Assembly (NCBI GenBank): GCA_964474455.1
Contig: CAYYSU010000003.1
Location: forward strand, 23,990 to 87,989
Source of the DNA: BM520 sp964474455
GTDB taxonomy: Bacteria > Bacteroidota > Bacteroidia > Bacteroidales > BM520
Direction: 5' to 3'
DNA length: 64,000 nucleotides
In this document: positions 16,185 to 24,289 of the stretch, piece after piece
Layout of the letters: every line of letters begins with the position of its first letter
Numbering within the stretch: position 1 is the stretch's first letter
Translations under genes and position numbers: made by a program
The notes under the pieces: model-generated
Databases searched by the model: none
What the model was told of the DNA's origin: nothing
What the model saw: the letters and a program-made list of their open reading frames with translations, nothing else

Positions 16185-17975
16185 ATGTTTATTTCTCTCT
16201 TTTTTAGATTCGGGGAATTGAAATTGGCACAGTTGCTTCTAGTTGCAACATTAATGTTCTATGGTTGCCATAACACAACTACTTCGTCTCTTTCCGATAC
16301 GCCTGATCCATCATCTGCTTGCAGCGATTCGCTCTTTACCATTGCTGAAAATCTAGCCGGCTCAAATACGCCCTTGGCCTACCTATACCTTCATAAGGCC
16401 TGCAATGAATTGCGCCCCGTCACACTTATGAATAATATTTCAAGATATCATCTTGTAAAAGGTAGGATACTGTATTATGAAGATCAATATCCGGAATCCA
16501 TAGCACATCTGGATACGGCGATAGTCATGTACACAAAAGAGAATGATCAGGCAGGAATAGCTAAAGCAAGTAGTTTTTATAGTGCGTCGCAAGCCCTGTT
16601 TGGTGATTACGCCATTGCGCTGGAGTATTCGCACAAAGCTGCAGTCATACTTCAGGAGCTGGGTGATGATTTGTCTTTAGCCAGTTGTTATAATTATATC
16701 GGCAACATATACCTGGAACAAAAGAAAAATGACAAGGCATTGAATTATATGGAGAAAGCATGGACCATTACAAAATCAGATTCCATAAGTCTTCCCAATG
16801 CTAATATTCTGTCGTCGTTGGGATCGTTTTATAGAGAAAACGGAGAGCTGAAGAATGCTGAAAAGTATATGTTAAAAGCATACGATATTCGTGTAAAATG
16901 TGCCGAGATAAGGCATATTGCCTCTTCGTTATGCCAGTTGGCAGAATTACAATTTCTTCAAGATAACTATAATGCTGCAACAAAATACCTCCATGAAGCC
17001 CGGCAGATCTACCTCGAACTGAATGACCGCACAGGTCTTTTTATTGTATGTCATACTAATTCCAAAATCGCTTCTGCTCAAAATAACTTCCCGCAGGCAA
17101 TTCAATATGCTGAAAATGCCTACCAAATCAGCCAAGAGATAAATAGCAGTAAACTCCTTGCCCAGGCGACTCAGCAATTATATGAAATACATAAGAAACA
17201 GAATAATGCCAAACGGGCATTGGAATATTTTGAGCTGTATATTTCCTATTATACCACGTTGGTCTCCGCAGATAAAAACAGAACTATTGCCAAACTCGAA
17301 TACCAAAATGAGCTGGAGATAAAATCCAGAGATAATGAAATATTGTTGCAGAAGAATAAAATCCATAAACAGCAGGCTACCTTGTTGTTGATAACCATGT
17401 TAACACTGCTAATATTTGTTGTTGTATTGTTTGTAATTTTTCGGTTAAAATATAAGAACTTTCATCAGCGCCAGAAGCTGCTGGAAAAAAAGAAGCAGAT
17501 GGCCGAGGCAAAGAGTGCACTTCACGAAAAGGAAAAGCTGGTTCTTGAAAACAATCTGGAACTAAAAAACAAGGAACTGACCAGTAAATCCGTTGAGTTA
17601 CTTCACCAAATCGAAACATTACAAGCCCTTTCGACGAGGATTGAGAAACTTAAACATATTGAATCGAAGAAAGAAATTGAAGAAATTTTGCATGAGTTAA
17701 ACTTTAAAACCCGCGAAAGTGTCTGGGACGAATTTCATGATGCCTTTAATAATGTACATAATGAGTTTTATGAGCAATTGTTGAAGGTTTGTCCCGACCT
17801 CACTTCCACAGAAATAAAAATCGCCGCCTTACTTAAGCTAAATCTCTCCACAAAAGAGATTGCCGCCATCTCGTATAAATCGGAAAGTGCCATAAAAACT
17901 GCAAGGCACCGGCTGCGACAGAAATTACAGCTTCCGCCAGGAGAGAATTTAATCGGTTTTCTGATGAAAATATAG
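16185..17975 (+). CDS. TPR membrane protein with C-terminal LuxR-like HTH
   Basis: A 596-residue protein common in Bacteroidota. Residues 12-27 form a hydrophobic signal ending in YGC, possibly a lipobox. About residues 85-370 are tetratricopeptide repeats (for example LSLASCYNYIGNIYLEQKK). A single membrane segment lies at about 396-420, followed by a lysine/glutamate-rich coiled coil (425-490). The C-terminus, LTSTEIKIAALLKLNLSTKE then IAAISYKSESAIKTARHRLR, is a LuxR/GerE-type helix-turn-helix. Thus the TPRs face the periplasm and the HTH the cytoplasm, suggesting a one-component membrane-bound transcription regulator. Its targets are unknown; the adjacent lysine-rich ORF and FGE-fold lipoprotein are candidates. 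Confidence 0.8.
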   Translation: MFISLFFRFGELKLAQLLLVATLMFYGCHNTTTSSLSDTPDPSSACSDSLFTIAENLAGSNTPLAYLYLHKACNELRPVTLMNNISRYHLVKGRILYYEDQYPESIAHLDTAIVMYTKENDQAGIAKASSFYSASQALFGDYAIALEYSHKAAVILQELGDDLSLASCYNYIGNIYLEQKKNDKALNYMEKAWTITKSDSISLPNANILSSLGSFYRENGELKNAEKYMLKAYDIRVKCAEIRHIASSLCQLAELQFLQDNYNAATKYLHEARQIYLELNDRTGLFIVCHTNSKIASAQNNFPQAIQYAENAYQISQEINSSKLLAQATQQLYEIHKKQNNAKRALEYFELYISYYTTLVSADKNRTIAKLEYQNELEIKSRDNEILLQKNKIHKQQATLLLITMLTLLIFVVVLFVIFRLKYKNFHQRQKLLEKKKQMAEAKSALHEKEKLVLENNLELKNKELTSKSVELLHQIETLQALSTRIEKLKHIESKKEIEEILHELNFKTRESVWDEFHDAFNNVHNEFYEQLLKVCPDLTSTEIKIAALLKLNLSTKEIAAISYKSESAIKTARHRLRQKLQLPPGENLIGFLMKI

Positions 17976-18072
17976 CTTATATCCCAGGCGATAGAAATCA
18001 CATTGTAACTTTTTGTAACCCAACAGACTATTTTTTGAACACCCTGCTTTTTTGCCAACGTTGGTTGAATTG

Positions 18073-18097
18073 CTTTTGTTTGTAAAATCAACAAAAG
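18073..18097. repeat. Inverted repeat upstream of the small lysine-rich ORF
   Basis: CTTTTGTT (18073-18080) and AACAAAAG (18090-18097) are perfect 8-bp arms around a 9-base spacer. It could be an operator or weak terminator for the regulator gene upstream. Confidence 0.4.
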
Positions 18098-18125
18098 TCA
18101 CATTTTTTAAATAGTTCCCTCTATT

Positions 18126-18260
18126 ATGGCAAAAACAACGAAGCCACCTAAAAAAGACGTTACACCGGTTGATGATCTTAATACACAAAACAGAGCTATT
18201 ATTAAAGTTATTAAGGCGCTGGATAAGAAACGTAAGAAAAAAAAGAAACCTAATTCATAA
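18126..18260 (+). CDS. Small lysine-rich hypothetical protein, 44 residues
   Basis: ATG to TAA open frame encoding 44 residues, with an acidic-neutral middle and a very basic end (KKRKKKKKP). It starts MAKTTKPPKKDV and fills most of the gap between the TPR/HTH gene and the FGE-fold gene, ending 17 bases before the latter. I do not recognise it. Support is only the position, the start codon and the absence of a competing frame; it could be a chance ORF in A-rich DNA. Confidence 0.45.
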   Translation: MAKTTKPPKKDVTPVDDLNTQNRAIIKVIKALDKKRKKKKKPNS

Positions 18261-18277
18261 CTTTATATCCCTTTATT

Positions 18278-19732
18278 ATGAGAGCAAAAAGATTTTTAAT
18301 CCTGAATTTGATCATTTGTGCAAGTTTAATAATGTTAAATTCTTGTGAAAAAGAAAACGACCCTGTATTAAAAGACATTTTTACCGTCACGGTGGATGAA
18401 AACCCTTATTCTGCTGGCAATGCCATTGCCTATAGTAGTGACGAGAACACCTTTGTTTTCTGCTTTAGTCCTTCCGGACAGAAATTTAATCCTACCGATA
18501 ATGGAGTATGGATTGCCGATAGTGAAGTCACCTATTCTCTGTGGAAAGAGATATATGATTGGGCTCAGAGCAAAGGTTATACCATAAAAAATGCCGGTCA
18601 GGCCGGAAGCAATAGCAACTTTCCTAAAAACCATCCCGTAACATTCATTTGTTGGTATAGTGCGGTAGTATGGTGTAATGCATTAACCGAATATTACAAT
18701 CTTCATAATGGTGAAAAACCCGATTATGGATTTGTGTATACCTCCAATGGCAATGTGGTGAAAGATTCCGACATCAACAACCCTGAATTTGATAATCTCA
18801 ATATCCATATGGATGCCACCGGCTTTCGCCTTCCCACCAATGCTGAGTGGTACAATGCCGCTCGTTGGCCCAATACACCTGATGACTATGCCAGTGGCGC
18901 TGCTGACAACTACCAAAATGAAGTTGCCACACAAGCTGTTGCCTGGTATAATGCCAACAGTAGCGCAGATACTCATCCCGTTAAGGAAAAAAGTAAAAAT
19001 GGCCTTAACCTTTACGATATGAGTGGCAATGTAAAGGAAATTGTGATAGATAAAAAAACCATGTACGATGGTGATTATAATAATTGCGGCGGGGCATATA
19101 ATAGTAACCCCGATCAGGTAAAAGTCTCTTCAAGCAGCCCCATCGATAGGCATTCCCGCTCCATCTCCCAGGGGTTTCGTACAGCCCGCACCATAGGCGA
19201 CGACACACATGTGGATTTTGAAATTGACAATAATGGCGGTGGCGGCTCGCTTACTCCCGGCTCCGGAACAGGCTATTTTACTATGAACGGCGATACCATA
19301 AACATCTCAAGAGCTATACTATTCGATTTTAATACGCTGTTGAATGGCCAATATGTTTCATTGGATCTTTTTTCTGAAGGCATCGACACGGAGTTGGCAA
19401 ACAGTGGAGGATATACAGGACAGGGAAGCTTTGTGGGGTTTGGCCCTATCCTAACTGAAAACGATAGCCTGGATAATGAAATGGTATATGGTGACGACGA
19501 AATTATGTTGATAAGTTCGGTTGTCGATTTTGATGCAGATGTCTATCCCTGGGAAGGAACAAATGGCTTTATAGGGGCGAGAGATAAGACGCTGGAGGTT
19601 TCCCTTGATAATGGAGTATTCACACTCACTTTTACCGTTTTTGGAACTGATCATCAATACAATGAAGATGTTGAACTTAAAGGTACTTATGTTGGCACCA
19701 TAGCACACTATGTTGCCGGCAGGGATTTTTAG
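18278..19732 (+). CDS. Lipoprotein with FGE-sulfatase (SUMF1-like) domain
   Basis: A 484-residue lipoprotein; the signal ends at MLNSC (Cys23). Residues about 55-310 have the FGE-sulfatase/C-type-lectin fold pattern: GVWIADSEVTYSLW, PVTFICWYSAVVWCNAL, FRLPTNAEWYNAA, LYDMSGNVKEIV and SQGFRTAR. The paired catalytic cysteines of formylglycine-generating enzymes are not evident, so this is probably a non-catalytic or binding version. The last 150 residues follow a glycine-rich linker (GGGGSLTPGSGTG) and form a separate beta-rich domain I cannot name. It likely sits in the outer membrane or periplasm. Similar folds occur in the gliding lipoproteins GldJ/GldK, but length and context give no reason to call it either. 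Confidence 0.75.
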   Translation: MRAKRFLILNLIICASLIMLNSCEKENDPVLKDIFTVTVDENPYSAGNAIAYSSDENTFVFCFSPSGQKFNPTDNGVWIADSEVTYSLWKEIYDWAQSKGYTIKNAGQAGSNSNFPKNHPVTFICWYSAVVWCNALTEYYNLHNGEKPDYGFVYTSNGNVVKDSDINNPEFDNLNIHMDATGFRLPTNAEWYNAARWPNTPDDYASGAADNYQNEVATQAVAWYNANSSADTHPVKEKSKNGLNLYDMSGNVKEIVIDKKTMYDGDYNNCGGAYNSNPDQVKVSSSSPIDRHSRSISQGFRTARTIGDDTHVDFEIDNNGGGGSLTPGSGTGYFTMNGDTINISRAILFDFNTLLNGQYVSLDLFSEGIDTELANSGGYTGQGSFVGFGPILTENDSLDNEMVYGDDEIMLISSVVDFDADVYPWEGTNGFIGARDKTLEVSLDNGVFTLTFTVFGTDHQYNEDVELKGTYVGTIAHYVAGRDF

Positions 19733-19878
19733 AATCAATAGTCATTGTGCCGGTTCTTAATCTATCTAAACTTATGTGTGAACGGGAATTTTGTGCCAAC
19801 CTGCTACACATACACTCACTCACCTTTCTCGTATTATTGTAACGTCTGTTTTCAATTATGAGCTTAGATTTTGGTGGA

Positions 19879-19911
19879 TTTGAAAGTATATAACTTGAAG
19901 TTGTATCTTTG
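19879..19911 (+). promoter_or_regulatory. Bacteroidota promoter giving a near-leaderless mRNA
   Basis: TTTG at 19879-19882, a 21-base spacer, and TATCTTTG at 19904-19911. The ATG of the HMA-AraC gene is at 19916, only four bases after the -7 box, so the transcript should begin at or next to the start codon. Confidence 0.7.
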
Positions 19912-19915
19912 AAAA

Positions 19916-20485
19916 ATGAAATCAGTTCTACATATTAAAAATATGGTCTGTAATCGCTGTATAAAGGTTGTTAAGGATGAATTTGCGTCGTTGAATGTTG
20001 ATATTGAAGCCATTGAATTAGGAAAAGTAACCATTTCTTCAACGCTGAACGATTCAATCTTATCAGACATTAATGATGTATTGGAAAAAAATGGATTTGA
20101 ATTAATTGATGATAAAAAAAGCAAGCTTATTGATAGCATTAAAACGCTCATCATCGAAATGATCCACCATGAAAAAGATGCTAATGAATCGATAAATAGC
20201 TCTGAGTTCATTTCTAAAAAAATCGGATATGATTATTCTTATCTCAGCAATCTGTTTTCTTCCGTAGAAAATATCACCATTGAGAAATATATCATCAATC
20301 AAAAAATTGAAAAAGTTAAGGAATTGCTGGTGTACGATGAATTAACGCTTAACGAAATTTCGTACAAACTTTCTTATAGCAGCGTTCAACACTTGTCCAG
20401 TCAATTTAAGAAGATCACAGGTCTTACACCCACACACTTTAAAAAATTAAAGGAAAACAAGTGTAAACCGCTGGATGAGGTATAA
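19916..20485 (+). CDS. AraC-family regulator with N-terminal heavy-metal-associated domain
   Basis: A 189-residue cytoplasmic protein. Residues 1-65 resemble an HMA (copper-chaperone-like) domain with the metal motif MVCNRC (Cys12, Cys15). Residues about 70-185 form an AraC/XylS DNA-binding domain with two helix-turn-helix units, ending LSYSSVQHLSSQFKKITGLT then PTHFKK, the AraC signature. This fusion is known in Bacteroidota but poorly studied. The role is probably metal-responsive control of the permease encoded 85 bases downstream, which carries its own HMA domain. Metal identity (Cu, Zn or other) is not determined by sequence. Confidence 0.85.
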   Translation: MKSVLHIKNMVCNRCIKVVKDEFASLNVDIEAIELGKVTISSTLNDSILSDINDVLEKNGFELIDDKKSKLIDSIKTLIIEMIHHEKDANESINSSEFISKKIGYDYSYLSNLFSSVENITIEKYIINQKIEKVKELLVYDELTLNEISYKLSYSSVQHLSSQFKKITGLTPTHFKKLKENKCKPLDEV

Positions 20486-20570
20486 TCCAAAAAAGATATT
20501 ACTTTTTTCAAAATTCATATAACAGCGAAAAGACCAATACTTCCGTTATTTGTAGCATAAAACTACATAT

Positions 20571-21896
20571 ATGGAAGCGTTAGAATATATAAGGACATTT
20601 TTTACAGACTTTTTTACCATTTTGGGAGAAATGTCGCCCTACCTTTTGCTTGGGTTCTTTTTTGCAGGTTTGCTGTATGCTTTTATGCCACGACAAAAAA
20701 TTGAACGATATTTTAACGGAAGTTCAGTAAAATCATCAGTCCTGGCAGCTCTATTTGGCATCCCGTTACCACTTTGTTCGTGTGGCGTTATACCAACCGG
20801 AACGGCGCTGTATAAAAATGGTGCATCAAAAGGAGGAACAGTATCTTTCATTATTTCCACTCCACAAACCGGTGTTGATTCAATTTTAGCGACGTTCTCA
20901 TTACTAGGGCTTCCCTTTGCAATTATACGACCTTTGGCAGCTTTGATAACAGGTATTACCGGCGGTATAATAACCGGTAAAATTACATCTAATGAAACAC
21001 AAAACAACTCATATAAAGAGCAAGAGGAGGTTAAAAAAAGCCTGATCGAAAAAATAAAAGATGTATTCAGATACGGTTTTGTTGATTTTATACAAGACAT
21101 TTCAAAATGGTTGGTTATAGGTTTGGTTTTAGCGGCAATTATATCGGCACTCATACCGAACGATTTCTTTGAGTTGCTAAACCTATCTCCAATTTTACAG
21201 ATGTTAATGATTCTTGTGGTATCAATTCCTCTTTACATATGCGCAACCGGAACCATTCCATTAGCCGCAATATTGATATTGAAAGGCATTAGCCCCGGAG
21301 CCGCCTTTGTGTTGCTAATGGCCGGACCGGCTACAAATGCTGCAACGATCACGATGATAGGAAAAGTACTTGGAAAACGAAGTTTGCTTACCTATTTGGG
21401 AACAATTATTATTGGCGCATTGTCGTTCGGCTTAATTATAGATTATGTCTTACCTACGGAGTGGTTTACGCAAATTGCAAAAGAACACTTAACCCATAAT
21501 CACGGACAACATATTGATTGGTGGCAAATAACTTTCGGTATAACCCTGATTGCTCTTATTATTAATGGATATTTTCAACGACGCCTGTCGGCAAAAGGGA
21601 ATAAGAATAAAACAACAGATAATAGCATCGTGAAGACTCAAACTATAAAAGTAGAAGGAATGACCTGCAATCATTGTAAGGCAAATGTTGAATTGAATCT
21701 GGAAAAATTAGAATTTATTACTAGCGCAACGGTAAACCTGAATGAAAAAACTGTTACCATTGAAGGAGAGAATATCGAAGTTGAAGTCGTAAAAGAGACA
21801 ATTTCTGCTCTCGGATATAAACCAACTATACGTCAGAAAGCACGGAATCAAGTTTGTCGAACTTCCTCACATAGTCCTCCATTGAGTACAAAATAA
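20571..21896 (+). CDS. SO_0444/ArsP-like permease with C-terminal HMA domain
   Basis: A 441-residue inner-membrane protein. About residues 15-345 are the two-fold permease domain (DUF318/ArsP-like; SO_0444 family of putative Cu/Zn efflux transporters) with the conserved IPLPLCSCGVIPTG motif (Cys66 and Cys68 region), TPQTGVDS in the first half and MAGPATNAATIT in the second. An HMA domain follows, with MTCNHC (Cys366, Cys369). After the HMA end at LGYKPT about 20 more residues follow that are encoded by DNA antisense to the 3' end of ppa, so the tail is probably a read-through with no family counterpart. Works with the HMA-AraC regulator upstream. Confidence 0.85.
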   Translation: MEALEYIRTFFTDFFTILGEMSPYLLLGFFFAGLLYAFMPRQKIERYFNGSSVKSSVLAALFGIPLPLCSCGVIPTGTALYKNGASKGGTVSFIISTPQTGVDSILATFSLLGLPFAIIRPLAALITGITGGIITGKITSNETQNNSYKEQEEVKKSLIEKIKDVFRYGFVDFIQDISKWLVIGLVLAAIISALIPNDFFELLNLSPILQMLMILVVSIPLYICATGTIPLAAILILKGISPGAAFVLLMAGPATNAATITMIGKVLGKRSLLTYLGTIIIGALSFGLIIDYVLPTEWFTQIAKEHLTHNHGQHIDWWQITFGITLIALIINGYFQRRLSAKGNKNKTTDNSIVKTQTIKVEGMTCNHCKANVELNLEKLEFITSATVNLNEKTVTIEGENIEVEVVKETISALGYKPTIRQKARNQVCRTSSHSPPLSTK

Positions 21897-22503
21897 TCTC
21901 TTTGGCTTCATCGGCACCAAAGGTATCTGTGATAGACACATCACTCTCTTTTCCCGGTAAGTCTTTATATGTCAGGAAGTAATGTTTTAGACGCAACAGC
22001 ACCATCTCCGGCAATTCAGACACATCATTATAGTTACCATAGACCGTATCATTCTCCAGAACACAAATCAGTTTGTCATCCACTTCACATCCATCGAGCA
22101 TTCTAAATCCGCCAATAGGTATTGCTTTCACGAGGATGTCCCCATGTGGAATTACTTTTTCTGTCAGTACACATACGTCGATAGGATCTCCATCACCTAC
22201 CAGGTCGGTTTTCCCTGTTTTATCCATACAGTATTTTGCTACACGAATACCTGAGAATGTTTGTGGTATAAAGCCGTACAGTGCCGGAACAACGTTGGAG
22301 TACTTCTGTGGTCTGTCGATACGAAGATATCCGGAGACTTTATCGACTTCATATTTAACAGTATCAGTAGGCACCATTTCGATAAAAGTCATTACATTAT
22401 CAGGTGCATTGTCGCCGATATCCACTCCGTGCCAGGGATGCGATTTGTATCTCAGGCCCATCAGTCGACCTATAGGATCCATTATTTTGTTTGCCATAGC
22501 CAT
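21826..22503 (-). CDS. ppa: Inorganic pyrophosphatase, family I
   Basis: A 225-residue soluble enzyme that hydrolyses pyrophosphate to phosphate, pulling biosynthetic reactions forward. GDGDPIDVCVL is the family signature with the metal-binding aspartates; VVPALYGFIPQT and the final part around MVLLRLKHYFLTYKDLP are also conserved. N-terminal extension and length fit the Bacteroidota/Chlamydia-like branch. Its last 71 bases overlap the converging permease gene. ATG at 22503 is used; ATG two codons later is an alternative. Confidence 0.92.
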   Translation of the reverse strand: MAMANKIMDPIGRLMGLRYKSHPWHGVDIGDNAPDNVMTFIEMVPTDTVKYEVDKVSGYLRIDRPQKYSNVVPALYGFIPQTFSGIRVAKYCMDKTGKTDLVGDGDPIDVCVLTEKVIPHGDILVKAIPIGGFRMLDGCEVDDKLICVLENDTVYGNYNDVSELPEMVLLRLKHYFLTYKDLPGKESDVSITDTFGADEAKEIILYSMEDYVRKFDKLDSVLSDV

Positions 22504-22670
22504 GGTTTTTGGTAATTTAACGTAATTATCTGCAAAAGGTTCGGTATAATTATGAACTAACCTATTTCTAATTGATAATTTGAAATAGCTTCAAAAAGTA
22601 ACAATATTTTTCATATTCCGAAAAAAAAGTGCATATTTGTGTGCATTCATAAACAATTAAGTCAACAGAC

Positions 22671-22913
22671 ATGAAATCCGGAAGAATTATAGCAATCATA
22701 AGCGTATTTTTATTATCGCTTTTTTTATTGGCAGGATGTAGTACCACAGACACTACAACAAACACTTATCCTGTTGGGAAGAAGTCTAAAAGGGTAAATT
22801 ACACTGCAACAAGTGGTAGATTGCCTGTTATCTCTTCCTCTGCAAAACTCACCAATCCTCCACCAAAAAATTATGTTGTACCTATGAGATCAAAATCTCA
22901 TTTATATGAATAA
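22671..22913 (+). CDS. Small lipoprotein of unknown function
   Basis: An 80-residue protein with a lipoprotein signal, FLLAGC, lipid-modified at Cys23. The mature part (about 57 residues) is rich in Thr, Ser, Lys and Pro with no recognised domain. The start ATG is preceded by CATATTTG about 40 bases upstream, one base off the promoter consensus. A strong bidirectional terminator follows immediately. Function unknown. Confidence 0.75.
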   Translation: MKSGRIIAIISVFLLSLFLLAGCSTTDTTTNTYPVGKKSKRVNYTATSGRLPVISSSAKLTNPPPKNYVVPMRSKSHLYE

Positions 22914-22914
22914 T

Positions 22915-22946
22915 AAAAAAGCGCTGATAGTAGTCAGCGCTTTTTT
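22915..22946. terminator. Bidirectional terminator between convergent genes
   Basis: A6-GCGCTGA-TAGTAG-TCAGCGC-T6: a perfect 7-bp GC-rich stem with A and T tracts on both sides, serving the small lipoprotein gene (+) and the thioesterase gene (-). The minus-strand stop codon overlaps its right edge. Confidence 0.9.
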
Positions 22947-23422
22947 CACTCCTCATAAATAACCGGATTCTCGGGGAACCCTAAATACTTCTTACTGTAC
23001 TCCTGAGAATATGTATAATAAACAGCATCTGCCTCCGAACATTTCTCTCCATCGGAGCCAAAAAGTTCAATATGAATAAATGCCAGGTTTCTTTTAATTT
23101 CCTTTAATCGGGCACGTATCAAAATCTCTCCCTTATTAGTATGGACAGGTTTTTTATATCTTACCTCAAGCTTTGAAGTAACACCGCTGGTAAGCATTTT
23201 TACATACACCACATACGAAGCTATTTCATCCATCAATGTTGCTTGTATCCCACCATGCAGAATATTCCTGTAACCCTGAAACTCCGATTGAGGACTCCAT
23301 TTACATATTACTTCATCACCATCTTCATAGAAATTCATTTTCAGGCCATGCAGATTTTCTTTGCTACACCCAAAGCATAAATTCTGTGGTAGAGTTTCAT
23401 ATGGATTCTTTATTTTTTTCAT
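22946..23422 (-). CDS. PaaI-family thioesterase
   Basis: A 158-residue hotdog-fold protein. LHGGIQATLMDEIASYVV is the PaaI/YbgC-like active-site helix with HGG and a downstream Asp/Glu. Such enzymes hydrolyse acyl-CoA or acyl-ACP thioesters; the substrate is unknown. The N-terminal CFGCSKENLHGLKM, with two cysteines, resembles the start of a Bacteroidota subfamily. It lies six bases after the MORN-like gene and is probably co-transcribed with it. Confidence 0.85.
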   Translation of the reverse strand: MKKIKNPYETLPQNLCFGCSKENLHGLKMNFYEDGDEVICKWSPQSEFQGYRNILHGGIQATLMDEIASYVVYVKMLTSGVTSKLEVRYKKPVHTNKGEILIRARLKEIKRNLAFIHIELFGSDGEKCSEADAVYYTYSQEYSKKYLGFPENPVIYEE

Positions 23423-23428
23423 ACAACA

Positions 23429-24217
23429 CTATTTTTTTTCACCCTTACGGTACTTTTCTACATCAATCTCTTTTCCGGCCTCATCGTACGAATACCATTT
23501 GCCCTCTTTAAGTCCATTTTCATAAGAGCCACGCATTTTTATAGTGCCATTCTCCCAATACTCCATGTACTCTCCTATGGGTTCGTCATTTTTATACTTC
23601 TCTTCAATCATAAGGGTGCCACTTTCGTGATATGTTTTGTTTATACCATCAAACTTGCCATCCTTATAAATATATTCTGCAATAAGATTTCCATTGACAC
23701 CAAACCAACGCGATGGTCCGTCTTTGATTCCCATCTTATAATAAGCCTCTTCGAGAACTTTGCCAGGTTTGTTAGAGTAAAACGTCTTTTTCACACCATT
23801 CAACTGACCTTCATAATAGTCTGTCTCTTCAATAAGGGTAGCACCTCTGTTAAACTTCTTATATTTCCCGTGCAGATGACCATTTTTATAATGAGATTCT
23901 CCGGTAAAGTATCCCCGTTGGTCGATTTCTATTACAAGACCATCGAGTTTTCCTTCTTTATATTCTTCAACCTTATAAACAATTCCTTTTGTGTGATGAT
24001 AACTAACCCATGTGCCGATTTTTTTGTCGTCAACGTATTCACCGTAATATTTATTGCGACCTATTGTTTCTTCCCAGAAGCCCTGTTTAAGCTTGTTGGC
24101 GTCGGTGACATTCATCTCTCCGGCGTAACCTGTTGGATTGTTAACAGGCATTGTGTTTTGCGAAATGCCGGCAACGGCAAAAACTAAACACAGGATAAAA
24201 AGAGTAATTTTTTTCAT
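23429..24217 (-). CDS. Secreted MORN/YwqK-type repeat protein
   Basis: A 262-residue exported protein. The start is placed at the MKKITLFILCLVFAVAGISQ signal peptide (ATG at 24217) rather than the upstream in-frame start at 24280, because a good promoter lies at 24239-24269, inside that longer reading. The mature part is made of about nine repeats of roughly 22 residues with the pattern Y-x-x-G-x-x-(D/H/E)-G (for example YKNGHLHGKYKKF and YENGLKEGKWYSY), the MORN-related YwqK pattern. YwqK is an antitoxin in Bacillus, but here the signal peptide makes a structural envelope role more likely. Confidence 0.8.
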   Translation of the reverse strand: MKKITLFILCLVFAVAGISQNTMPVNNPTGYAGEMNVTDANKLKQGFWEETIGRNKYYGEYVDDKKIGTWVSYHHTKGIVYKVEEYKEGKLDGLVIEIDQRGYFTGESHYKNGHLHGKYKKFNRGATLIEETDYYEGQLNGVKKTFYSNKPGKVLEEAYYKMGIKDGPSRWFGVNGNLIAEYIYKDGKFDGINKTYHESGTLMIEEKYKNDEPIGEYMEYWENGTIKMRGSYENGLKEGKWYSYDEAGKEIDVEKYRKGEKK

Positions 24218-24238
24218 GATTCTTGGAATTTTGAATAA

Positions 24239-24269
24239 CAAAAGTAGTGTGAAAATGGCAAAAAACAAA
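24239..24269 (-). promoter_or_regulatory. Promoter of the MORN-repeat/thioesterase operon
   Basis: On the minus strand TTTG (24269-24266), a 19-base spacer and TACTTTTG (24246-24239). This is one of the best consensus matches in the window and fixes the start codon at 24217. Confidence 0.75.
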
Positions 24270-24289
24270 TATTTTGTCACCTCATTGAG

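Noticed and set aside
18278..19732. GldJ/GldK gliding lipoprotein
   Set aside because: It shares the FGE-sulfatase fold and lipoprotein signal only; context lacks gld/por genes and the C-terminal domain differs.
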